Source: UBA2428 sp002343545 | GTDB taxonomy: Bacteria; Bdellovibrionota; UBA2428 | Assembly: GCA_937952285.1 (NCBI GenBank) | Contig: CALFZE010000089.1 | Coordinates: 1-32,251, forward strand | Length of the DNA: 32,251 bases | Reading direction: 5' to 3' | Translations under genes and position numbers: made by a program | The notes under the pieces: generated by a model | Databases searched by the model: none | Told to the model about the DNA's origin: nothing | Seen by the model: only the letters and a program-made list of their open reading frames with translations | In this document: piece after piece, positions 25,343-32,251 of the stretch | Layout of the letters: every line of letters begins with the position of its first letter | Numbering within the stretch: the stretch's first letter is position 1

Positions 25343-27715
25343 TTAGGCCAAGACTTCGCGCGGTTTTCCGGCCGCGCTCTGTTCGCCCACGAGTCCGGCG
25401 GCCTCAAGCTGCTCCATGATTCGAGCGGCGCGAGTATAGCCGATGCTAAAACGACGCTGGATCAATGAAGTGGAAATTTTACCATTTTGCTTAGCAAAAT
25501 CGATAACATCACCGAAGAGCTCGTCGCGGTCGGCCGATCCCGATCCCGCTTCGCCCGGAGCGGCCGCGCTTTCCGGATTCAAAATTTCGTCGCGGTAGTC
25601 GGGTTCGCCTTGGCCGCGCCAAAAGTTGCAGACCTTGTCGATTTCGTCGTCCGAAACGAAGGAGCTTTGCATGCGTCGAAGGCCCATCGGACCGGAATTC
25701 GTGAAGAACATGTCGCCACGTCCCAAAAGTTGTTCGGCGCCCGCGCAGTCCAAGATGATGCGGCTGTCCGAGGCCGAAGCCACGCGAAGCGAGGCGCGCG
25801 CGGGGCAGTTCGACTTGATGAGACCGGTGACGACGTCGGCCGAGGGACGTTGGGTCGCCATGACGAGATGGATGCCGGCCGCGCGCGCGAGTTGGCTCAG
25901 GCGCACGATCGAATGCTCGACGTCCTTGCGGCCCGTCAGCATGAGCTCCGCGAGCTCGTCGATGATGATGACGATGTAGGGGAACTTGGAAGGTTTCTCC
26001 TCGCCTTCGCTGAGTTTGGACTCGTCGAACTCCGCGACCTTCTGGTTGTAGCCTTCCAGATTCTTCGCGCTGACTTTTTGCATGAGCAGGTAACGACGAC
26101 GGGTTTCGGCCACGGCCCACTTCAGAGCCTGGCTCGCGTCGGACGGATCGTTCACGATCGGCAGGAGCAGGTGGGGAATATCTTCGAAGGCTTTGAACTC
26201 GACGAGCTTCGGATCGACGATGACGAGGCGGAGCTCGTCGGGCGTGAAGCGGCAAAGCAGACTCGTCAGCACCGAGTTCACGAGCACGGACTTGCCCATG
26301 CTCGTGGCGCCGCCGATGAGAAGGTGGGGCATGCGCGAGAGGTCTTCGACGATCGGACGGCCTTCGATGTCTTTGCCAAGACAAAGCGGAAGCTTGAGCC
26401 CCTTCGATCGTTCCGAAGTCTGTTCGAAGACGTCGCGAAGCACGATGTCTTCCTTGTCGGGGTTGGGGACTTCGATGCCGGCCACGGACTTGCCGGGGAT
26501 CGGCGCCACGACGCGAACGGAGGGAACGCCGAGGGTCATGGCGAGGTCGGTCGCGGCGGCCACGATGCGCGAAGCGCGCACGCCCGGGGCCGGGCGGAAT
26601 TCGTACATTGTGATGATGGGGCCGCGGGTGACCTCTTCGACTTGCCCTTCGATCTCGAAGCTTCTCAACGCCACGGTGATTCGCTTGGCGATCTCTTTGA
26701 CTTGGTCGTCACTGAGGACTTTCGCTTTGCGCTTGGAGTGCTCGAGAAGCGAGAGGGGAGGCAGCTCCCAGGTCACGGGTCCGCTCGAAACGGGGCGCGC
26801 CGCCCGCACGAGTTTCGCGCGAGGACGGGTGTCGGCCTCGGGAATTTCCTTGCGGATCACGGGGTCGGCGATCTTGGCATCGCCCGGACCGTAGCCGTAG
26901 TCGGCCTCCTCGGATTCTTCCTCGTCCTCGTCGTGCGCGTCCGAAGCTTCGAGGCCTTCCTCGGAATCCTCGTCGGTCTCGGCTTCTTCGTCTTCGAGGT
27001 CTTCTTTCGTCGCTTTTGCGGGAGCGGCGACGGCGGCGGTCGTGGCAACGGCGTTCGCCACGCGGATCTTGGTGGGGGCCGGCACTTCGTCTTCGCCCGA
27101 AGCTTTCGCCGAGCGCTTCCAAGCGAAGCCGCCGAAAGCGCCCTTCGCCCAAGCCCAAGCGCGGTGGGCGTTTACGATCACATTACCGGGCAAGGATTCC
27201 CACCAGATCATGCAGAACGCCCAAATGAGGGAGAGCACGATAAGCCCGCACCCAACGCGTCCGACGAGAGGCCGGAAGCTCGCGCCGAGGCCGATCCCGA
27301 CGAGACCCTGCGGCGGGAAGGGGCCGCCTCCCGATCCGCGATGGAGATAGACGAGGTCGAGCGCGAGGCCGGCGGCCGCGATCAAGCAGCCCAGCGCGAT
27401 CCACCAACGAGCGCCGAGAATCGGCTCGGAGCGGTAGGGCCGCATGAGCCAACGAACGAGCGCGACGAACAACAGAAGCGGGAGAACCCAAGCCGTGTGA
27501 CCGACAAGTTGGTAGAGCGCGTCCGAGAGCCAAGATCCGAAGTAGCCCAAGACGTTCGTGGGCGTGCTCCAGACGCTCGAGAAAGTGTTGAGGCTCGGGT
27601 CTTCCGGATTGTAGGAGCCGAGACTCAAAACCATGGAAACGGTGAGGATTCCCAAGCCGAAAGCGTGGGTCCAAGGGCGGTTCGAAGGAGTCGAAATTTT
27701 CTTCGAAGAACTCAT
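25343..27715 (-). CDS. ftsK: DNA translocase FtsK
   Basis: FtsK is the septum-anchored hexameric ATPase that pumps chromosome ends toward dif at division. The 790 residues show an N-terminal membrane domain (about 20-190, four hydrophobic segments), an acidic linker (about 230-290, dense in Glu and Asp), the alpha/beta motor with Walker A GGATSMGKS (Lys475) and Walker B IIIDELAE (Asp586, Glu587), and a gamma winged-helix domain at about 725-785 (ISTSLIQRRFSIGYTRAARIM) that should read KOPS-like sites. The ATG at 27713-27715 has no clear Shine-Dalgarno sequence. It diverges from rho across a 172-bp gap. Confidence 0.96.
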   Translation of the reverse strand: MSSSKKISTPSNRPWTHAFGLGILTVSMVLSLGSYNPEDPSLNTFSSVWSTPTNVLGYFGSWLSDALYQLVGHTAWVLPLLLFVALVRWLMRPYRSEPILGARWWIALGCLIAAAGLALDLVYLHRGSGGGPFPPQGLVGIGLGASFRPLVGRVGCGLIVLSLIWAFCMIWWESLPGNVIVNAHRAWAWAKGAFGGFAWKRSAKASGEDEVPAPTKIRVANAVATTAAVAAPAKATKEDLEDEEAETDEDSEEGLEASDAHDEDEEESEEADYGYGPGDAKIADPVIRKEIPEADTRPRAKLVRAARPVSSGPVTWELPPLSLLEHSKRKAKVLSDDQVKEIAKRITVALRSFEIEGQVEEVTRGPIITMYEFRPAPGVRASRIVAAATDLAMTLGVPSVRVVAPIPGKSVAGIEVPNPDKEDIVLRDVFEQTSERSKGLKLPLCLGKDIEGRPIVEDLSRMPHLLIGGATSMGKSVLVNSVLTSLLCRFTPDELRLVIVDPKLVEFKAFEDIPHLLLPIVNDPSDASQALKWAVAETRRRYLLMQKVSAKNLEGYNQKVAEFDESKLSEGEEKPSKFPYIVIIIDELAELMLTGRKDVEHSIVRLSQLARAAGIHLVMATQRPSADVVTGLIKSNCPARASLRVASASDSRIILDCAGAEQLLGRGDMFFTNSGPMGLRRMQSSFVSDDEIDKVCNFWRGQGEPDYRDEILNPESAAAPGEAGSGSADRDELFGDVIDFAKQNGKISTSLIQRRFSIGYTRAARIMEQLEAAGLVGEQSAAGKPREVLA

Positions 27716-27762
27716 CTAAATCATGATGGCATGGGGGGTCCCAAAGTTGTATTGCCAGGCTC

Positions 27763-27792
27763 TTGACAGGCCCTCGGAAAATTCCGTAGACC
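27763..27792 (+). promoter_or_regulatory. rho: Candidate promoter of rho
   Basis: A perfect TTGACA at 27763-27768 is followed after 18 nt by TAGACC (27787-27792). A start near 27799 would leave a leader of about 90 nt, in which Rho may regulate itself. GGAGG at 27867-27871 lies 16 nt before the chosen start, too far for a normal site. Confidence 0.4.
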
Positions 27793-27887
27793 CTACGTCA
27801 GCAAGGCACTCAAACGCTTTACCTTGCTTCCAGCCGACAACCGGCTTCCCTAAAATCCCCCTTTTTGGAGGTTCTCTTAAATTCTGC

Positions 27888-29753
27888 ATGAGCGAGTCCA
27901 AAGGCAAAGAAGGACAAGGCCGTAGTTCCTCGCGACCGGTTAGGGCGGGCAAGTCGCGTTCCCGTCCCGCAAAAGGGGATGCCTCTGAGTTCGAAGAAGG
28001 GGTCGGTGGCGACGAATCGGTCGAGGCGGCTTCCGAAGTCGCCGCTCCCGAGGCTGAAGTCGTGAAGGCCGAGACTCCCGTTGCCGTTCCCGAAGCTTCG
28101 GTTCCGGAGGCGGCCCCGGCCCAGCCTTCGGCTCCCTCCTCGGAAGAGGCGGTCTCGGCTTCGGCTCCCGTTGCCCAGAATCAAAATCCGCAGGCTCCTC
28201 GGCACCAAAATCAGAACCAAAACCAGAACCAAAACCAGGGCCAGCACCAAAACCAAGGCCGCCATCCGCAGCCGCACCAAAACCAGAACCGCCACCACAA
28301 TCAAGGCGGCAACCGTGACCGTGATCGCGGCAATAACCGTGACCGTGGGAACAACCGCGACCGCGGCAATAACCGCGATCGCGACGGCTTCTACGATAAC
28401 GCGGGCCAAGGTCCGATGGGTGGCGGTTTCGGCTCGAACGCCACGACTCCCCCCACCGGCGAAGATGTCGTTCCCAAGGAAAAGCCGACGCTCGTCCATG
28501 AGAAGCTGCATCTGCGCGATCTGCGCCACATGGACATCAAGCAGCTCGTCGAGCTCGCGAACGCCTACAAGATCGAAAACGCTTCGGGTCTCCGTCGCCA
28601 AGATTTGATCTTCGCGATCCTCGAAACGCACTCTTCCGTGCAAGGGCAGATCGAGACCGAGGGCGTGCTCGAAATCCTTCAGGACGGCTTCGGGTTCCTC
28701 CGCTCGCCGGACTACAACTACTTGGCCGGCCCGGACGATATTTACGTGAGTCCCAGTCAGACCCGTCGCTGGCATCTGCGCACGGGAGACTCGATTTCGG
28801 GTACGGTGCGTCCTCCGCACCACGGTGAGCGTTATTTCGCGCTCCTGAAACTCGACACGATCAACTTCGAGAACCCCGACGTCGCCCGCAACAAGATCCT
28901 CTTCGAAAACTTGACCCCGCTCTATCCCAAGGAGCGGATCAAGATGGAATACGATCCGACGAACATGACGACGCGGATCATCGACCTCTTCTCGCCGATC
29001 GGGAAGGGGCAGCGCGCGTTGATCGTCGCTCCGCCCAAGGCCGGTAAAACGGTCATGCTCCAGGACATCGCGCACGCGATCTCGACGAACCACCCGGAAG
29101 TGAAGCTCATCGTTCTTCTGATCGACGAGCGTCCCGAAGAAGTGACCGATATGAAGCGCTCGGTGAAGGGCGAAGTCGTTAGCTCGACCTTCGACGAACC
29201 GGCTTCGCGACACGTTCAAGTGGCCGAAATGGTTATCGAAAAGGCCAAGCGCCTCGTCGAACATAAGCACGACGTCGTGATCCTTCTCGATTCCATCACC
29301 CGTCTCGGCCGCGCCTACAACGCGGTCGTGCCCCCCTCGGGCAAGATCCTCTCGGGCGGGGTCGACGCGAATGCCCTCCAGCGCCCGAAGCGTTTCTTCG
29401 GCGCCGCGCGGAACATCGAAAACGGCGGTTCGCTCACGATCATCGCGACGGGCCTGGTGGAAACCGGCTCCCGCATGGACGAAGTCATTTTCGAAGAGTT
29501 CAAAGGTACGGGGAACATGGAAATCGCCCTCGACCGTAAGCTCATGGAAAAGCGGATTTTCCCCTGCATGGACATCAACAAATCGGGGACCCGTAAGGAA
29601 GAGCTCCTGACCCCGGCCGAACAACTTCAGCGCCTCTGGATCCTACGGAAGGTGCTGGCGCCCATGAATGCGATCGATTCCATCGAATTCGTCTTGGATA
29701 AGCTCTCGAAAACCAAGACGAACGCGGAATTCATTGCCAACATGAGCGGTTAA
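27888..29753 (+). CDS. rho: Transcription termination factor Rho with long low-complexity N-terminal tail
   Basis: Rho is the hexameric RNA-dependent ATPase that ends many transcripts. The ATG at 27888 gives 621 residues, about 200 more than E. coli Rho. Residues 1-95 are Ala/Pro/Glu/Ser-rich; residues 97-167 are Gln/Asn-rich and then built of NRDRGN repeats. The conserved protein begins at about 200 (HLRDLRHMDIKQLVELAN), with the cold-shock RNA-binding fold (EGVLEILQDGFGFLRSPDYNY), Walker A PPKAGKTV (Lys387), Walker B VILLDSITRLGRAYN, and the R/Q-loop block SGGVDANALQRPKRFFG. The catalytic core looks complete. The Shine-Dalgarno sequence is distant. Next genes: rpmE, prfA and prmC on the same strand. 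Confidence 0.97.
   Translation: MSESKGKEGQGRSSSRPVRAGKSRSRPAKGDASEFEEGVGGDESVEAASEVAAPEAEVVKAETPVAVPEASVPEAAPAQPSAPSSEEAVSASAPVAQNQNPQAPRHQNQNQNQNQNQGQHQNQGRHPQPHQNQNRHHNQGGNRDRDRGNNRDRGNNRDRGNNRDRDGFYDNAGQGPMGGGFGSNATTPPTGEDVVPKEKPTLVHEKLHLRDLRHMDIKQLVELANAYKIENASGLRRQDLIFAILETHSSVQGQIETEGVLEILQDGFGFLRSPDYNYLAGPDDIYVSPSQTRRWHLRTGDSISGTVRPPHHGERYFALLKLDTINFENPDVARNKILFENLTPLYPKERIKMEYDPTNMTTRIIDLFSPIGKGQRALIVAPPKAGKTVMLQDIAHAISTNHPEVKLIVLLIDERPEEVTDMKRSVKGEVVSSTFDEPASRHVQVAEMVIEKAKRLVEHKHDVVILLDSITRLGRAYNAVVPPSGKILSGGVDANALQRPKRFFGAARNIENGGSLTIIATGLVETGSRMDEVIFEEFKGTGNMEIALDRKLMEKRIFPCMDINKSGTRKEELLTPAEQLQRLWILRKVLAPMNAIDSIEFVLDKLSKTKTNAEFIANMSG
28176..28390 (+). repeat. rho: Tandem Gln/Asn and Asn-Arg-Asp-Arg-Gly repeats inside rho
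   Basis: The first half repeats CAGAACCAAAAC-like hexamers that encode alternating Gln-Asn. The second half repeats an 18-bp unit of the CGCGACCGCGGCAATAAC type at least three times, encoding NRDRGN. Both halves stay in frame with the conserved Rho core, so the repeat is coding and not a CRISPR. Confidence 0.85.
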
Positions 29754-29783
29754 GGATAGGACAAGCCCCCTCGGAGTGGTTTT

Positions 29784-30032
29784 ATGAAAAAAGATATTCA
29801 TCCTAAAAACTATCGTCTCGCCGTGTTCTTGGACCCGTCGGTCGATTTCAAATTCCTGACCGGTACGGTCCTCAAGTCGACGGAGACGATCAAGTGGGAA
29901 GACGGTAAAGAATACCCCCTGATCAAGCTCGACATCTCGAGCGCCTCGCATCCGTTCTTCACGGGCAAGATGAAGCTCCTCGACGCCGAAGGCCGCGTCG
30001 ACCGCTTCAACCGTCGTTACGGCAAGAAGTAG
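29784..30032 (+). CDS. rpmE: Ribosomal protein L31 type B
   Basis: L31 bridges the ribosomal subunits. The 82 residues start MKKDIHPKNY and continue with TIKWEDGKEYPL, SSASHPFFTGK and GRVDRFNRRYG, the signature of the type B (zinc-free, RpmE2/YkgM-like) form. The cysteines of the zinc-binding type A form are absent. GGAG lies 7 nt before the ATG. It is 30 nt after rho and ends in a very strong terminator, so rho-rpmE may be one transcript. Confidence 0.93.
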   Translation: MKKDIHPKNYRLAVFLDPSVDFKFLTGTVLKSTETIKWEDGKEYPLIKLDISSASHPFFTGKMKLLDAEGRVDRFNRRYGKK

Positions 30033-30059
30033 TTCTTACGTATCTGATCTCGCGATGAT

Positions 30060-30092
30060 GGACCGCGGCGATTTTCGCCGCGGTCCTTTTTT
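30060..30092 (+). terminator. Intrinsic terminator after rpmE
   Basis: A perfect 11-bp stem (GGACCGCGGCG / CGCCGCGGTCC) with loop ATTTT is followed by six T. It separates rho-rpmE from prfA-prmC. TATTCT at 30094-30099 could be a weak -10 for prfA, otherwise prfA depends on read-through. Confidence 0.95.
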
Positions 30093-30115
30093 GTATTCTC
30101 GGCCCGGAGAGGATT

Positions 30116-31237
30116 ATGGCATTCGAAACGCCGCCGGAACTCACAAAGCACCTGGAAGAATCCACGCGTCGCTTTGAGATGTTGACCGAAGAAATCTCCC
30201 AGCCCGAAGTCATCGCTCAGCAGGATCGCTTCCGGAAGCTCTCCAAGGAGCGCGCGAACCTCGAACCGATCGCGCAAGGCTACGACGAGTTTCGTCGCGC
30301 CCTCGCGAGTTACCAAGGCGCGCGCCAGTTGCTCGAAACGGAGAACGACCCCGAGATCCGCGGCCTCGCCCAATCCGAGATCGTCGAACTCGAGCCTTGG
30401 CTCGTCAAGAAATCCGAAGAGCTTCAGATCCTGCTCCTGCCCAAGGACCCGAACGACGACAAAGACGTCGTGCTCGAGCTTCGCGCGGCGGCGGGCGGCG
30501 ACGAAGCGGGCCTCTTCTGCGCCGAGCTCTACCGGGCTTACGTTCGTTACGCGGAATCCCGCGGTTGGCGGGTCGAGATGCTCAGCGGTTCGGACAACGC
30601 CGCCGGCGGATTCAAGGAAGTCTCCGCTTCGGTTACGGGAGATCGGGTCTACTCCACGCTCAAGTACGAAAGCGGCGTTCATCGCGTTCAACGCGTTCCG
30701 AAGACCGAAGCCCAGGGCCGCATTCACACCTCGACCGTTACGGTCGCCGTCATGCCCGAGGCCGACGAAGTCGAGCTCGTGATCGACCCGAAGGATCTTC
30801 ACGTCGAGACGATGCGCTCGGGCGGCGCCGGCGGTCAGCACGTCAACAAGACGGAGTCGGCCGTCCGCATCGTTCACATCCCGACGGGCGAAACGGTGCA
30901 CTGCCAACAGGAGCGCTCGCAGATCAAGAACCGCGCGCTCGCGATGAAGTTACTGCGGAGCCGTATCCTCGACCGCATGATCGCCGATCAGGCTTCGAAG
31001 ATCGCGGCCGAACGCAAAGCCCAAGTGGGCACGGGCATGCGTAACGAGCGCATCCGCACGTACAATTTTCCCCAAGGTCGGGTCACCGATCACCGCATCG
31101 GCCACACGGTCTATAACGTCGACGGCGTGATGATGGGCGACTTCGAGTCCTTTACGAACGCGCTGACGAACCACTACCAAACGCTGGCGCTCAAGGGCGA
31201 ATCGGCCGTCGCGCCGGTCGCTTCGGTGGACGATTAA
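30116..31237 (+). CDS. prfA: Peptide chain release factor 1
   Basis: RF1 ends translation at UAA and UAG. The 373 residues carry the GGQ peptidyl-transferase motif at 239-241 (SGGAGGQHVNKTESAVR) and the stop-codon reading motif PKT in QRVPKTEAQGRIHTS, which fits the PxT of RF1; RF2 would show SPF. The C-terminal RTYNFPQGRVTDHRIG is intact. GGAGAGGA lies 3 nt before the ATG. It precedes prmC by 6 nt, the usual pairing of a release factor with its GGQ-glutamine methylase. No programmed frameshift site is present, consistent with RF1. Confidence 0.97.
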   Translation: MAFETPPELTKHLEESTRRFEMLTEEISQPEVIAQQDRFRKLSKERANLEPIAQGYDEFRRALASYQGARQLLETENDPEIRGLAQSEIVELEPWLVKKSEELQILLLPKDPNDDKDVVLELRAAAGGDEAGLFCAELYRAYVRYAESRGWRVEMLSGSDNAAGGFKEVSASVTGDRVYSTLKYESGVHRVQRVPKTEAQGRIHTSTVTVAVMPEADEVELVIDPKDLHVETMRSGGAGGQHVNKTESAVRIVHIPTGETVHCQQERSQIKNRALAMKLLRSRILDRMIADQASKIAAERKAQVGTGMRNERIRTYNFPQGRVTDHRIGHTVYNVDGVMMGDFESFTNALTNHYQTLALKGESAVAPVASVDD

Positions 31238-31243
31238 TCCGTC

Positions 31244-32173
31244 ATGGATCTCGACGAGCGCCTGAGTCTCATCGCCCGTGCTCGCGAAGCCCTGGCTCCT
31301 TTCGGAGCTTCGCACGAGGCTTCCTGGATCGCGGATCATTTGCGTGAACGTGGCCACGCTTCGGCCGATGAGCGTCTCGCCTCGCTCGAGGAAATCCTGG
31401 CCCGCCGCGCGAAGGGCGAGCCGCTCGCCTACGTGCTCGGGCAGTGGGCCTTTCGCAACCTCGAGTTCGAAGTCGGTCCCGGCGTCCTGATCCCCCGGCC
31501 CGAAACGGAAGAGCTCGTCGAAGCCGCGGTCATGATGGTCGAAAACTCGCAGGCCTATTTGCGCAAGCTCCTCGAGGGCGGCCTCAAGGTCGGCGATCTC
31601 GGTGCCGGTAGCGGGTGCATCGGGATCGGCTTTTTTCGCGCGCTCTTCCAGGACCTCGACGATTACAAAGGCGGCGCCGACGCGGTCGCGGCCAAAAGTT
31701 CTCTCCGTCTGGTCGAGAAGTCGCCCGTCGCGATCGATTGGTGCCGCCGCAATCTCGCGCGCCACGCGCCCTCGCTACGGGCGCTCGACGTGAAAATTCT
31801 CGAGAAGTCGTGGAACGATTTGGACGAAAGTGGCTTCGATATCCTGCTTTCGAATCCGCCCTATCTCACCCCTAACGAGTACGATTCGATCGATGCTTCC
31901 GTGCGCGAGTTCGAGCCCAAATCGGCATTGGTCGCCGAAGGCACGACGGAAGCTCACGACGGAACGCGCGCCTACCGAGAAATCTTCGAAGTCGCGGCCC
32001 GTTCCCTCAAGCCCGAAGGATGGCTCTGGTTCGAACTCGGTTTGGTGCAGGGCGAGTGGATCGCCGACTACGCCCATTCCTTGGGGCATTGGAACGAGAT
32101 TCAGATCCTTCGGGACATCCAAAAGAAGCCTCGTTTTTTTGTGGCGCGTCGGGATTCCGCTAAGCCTTCGTAA
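31244..32173 (+). CDS. prmC: Release factor glutamine methyltransferase PrmC (HemK)
   Basis: PrmC methylates the glutamine of the GGQ motif of RF1 and RF2 with SAM. The 309-residue protein has the N-terminal helical domain (about 1-85), the boundary motif GPGVLIPRPETEELVE, the SAM loop VGDLGAGSGCIGIGFF, and the catalytic NPPY at 204-207 (LLSNPPYLTPNEYDSI). It is slightly longer than E. coli PrmC (277 residues) because of an insert of about 15 residues after the SAM loop (DDYKGGADAVAAKS). It starts 6 nt after the prfA stop with no clear Shine-Dalgarno sequence, consistent with coupling. Confidence 0.96.
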   Translation: MDLDERLSLIARAREALAPFGASHEASWIADHLRERGHASADERLASLEEILARRAKGEPLAYVLGQWAFRNLEFEVGPGVLIPRPETEELVEAAVMMVENSQAYLRKLLEGGLKVGDLGAGSGCIGIGFFRALFQDLDDYKGGADAVAAKSSLRLVEKSPVAIDWCRRNLARHAPSLRALDVKILEKSWNDLDESGFDILLSNPPYLTPNEYDSIDASVREFEPKSALVAEGTTEAHDGTRAYREIFEVAARSLKPEGWLWFELGLVQGEWIADYAHSLGHWNEIQILRDIQKKPRFFVARRDSAKPS

Positions 32174-32185
32174 TTCTTTAATCAT

Positions 32186-32220
32186 AAGTACAACTTAAGA
32201 GTTGTATAAGTTTGTTTTTT
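32186..32220 (+). terminator. Probable intrinsic terminator after prmC
   Basis: TACAACT pairs with AGTTGTA around a TAAG loop, followed by TAAG and TTTGTTTTTT. The stem is AT-rich and weaker than the other terminators here. The rest of the window (32221-32251) holds nothing that I can assign. Confidence 0.6.
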
Positions 32221-32251
32221 AAAAACCCTTCCGCTAGAACCTCTCTTCGGA

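Noticed and set aside
28176..28390. CRISPR-like or satellite array
   Set aside because: The repeats are in frame inside rho, have no unique spacers and encode a low-complexity tail.

Overview
The window is ordinary, densely coded chromosome from a GC-rich Gram-negative bacterium. Outer-membrane proteins, a LolA carrier, a class A penicillin-binding protein and many signal peptides and lipoboxes point to a diderm. The gene orders rho-rpmE-prfA-prmC, lspA-lgt-tig-clpP-clpX-lon and ftsK/lolA/rimO, plus the many unrecognised exported proteins, suggest Bdellovibrionota or another former deltaproteobacterial lineage. That placement is inference, since no rRNA is present. I see no prophage, insertion sequence, CRISPR array or obvious transferred island.

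Layout. 1-2240: three unrecognised exported proteins (one a cysteine-rich lipoprotein) and tRNA-Val(UAC). 2241-9382, minus strand: lon with its own upstream gap, then a tight lspA-lgt-tig-clpP-clpX operon that ends in an intrinsic terminator; it joins lipoprotein maturation to nascent-chain folding and proteolysis. 9399-13691, plus strand: an Rsm22/METTL17-like methyltransferase and a eukaryote-like (type 2) isoleucyl-tRNA synthetase. 13884-17400: an exported protein facing a PBP / membrane-anchored protein / MTH1187-family operon. 17401-22094: envelope genes, including a beta-barrel protein with a long structured mRNA leader, a second beta-barrel protein, two exported proteins and a lipoprotein. 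22155-27715, minus strand: lolA-rimO (overlapping), an SGNH hydrolase and ftsK. 27888-32173, plus strand: rho, rpmE (type B), prfA and prmC.

Functional themes. Three steps of lipoprotein biogenesis are encoded here (Lgt, LspA, LolA) together with two predicted lipoproteins. Translation is represented by tRNA-Val, IleRS, RimO, RF1, PrmC, L31 and the Rsm22-like protein. Proteostasis is covered by trigger factor, ClpXP and Lon.

No new multi-gene system stands out. The best leads are a 110-nt leader of the porin-like gene that can fold into mutually exclusive hairpins, a glutamine/asparagine-rich and RD/GN-repeat tail on Rho, a four-cysteine Rsm22-like protein, a cysteine-containing insert in LspA, and several starts with no Shine-Dalgarno sequence but a -10-like hexamer 5-9 nt upstream, which suggests leaderless mRNAs. 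No gene-free stretch exceeds 300 bases; the longest gap is the 235-nt region before the porin-like gene.
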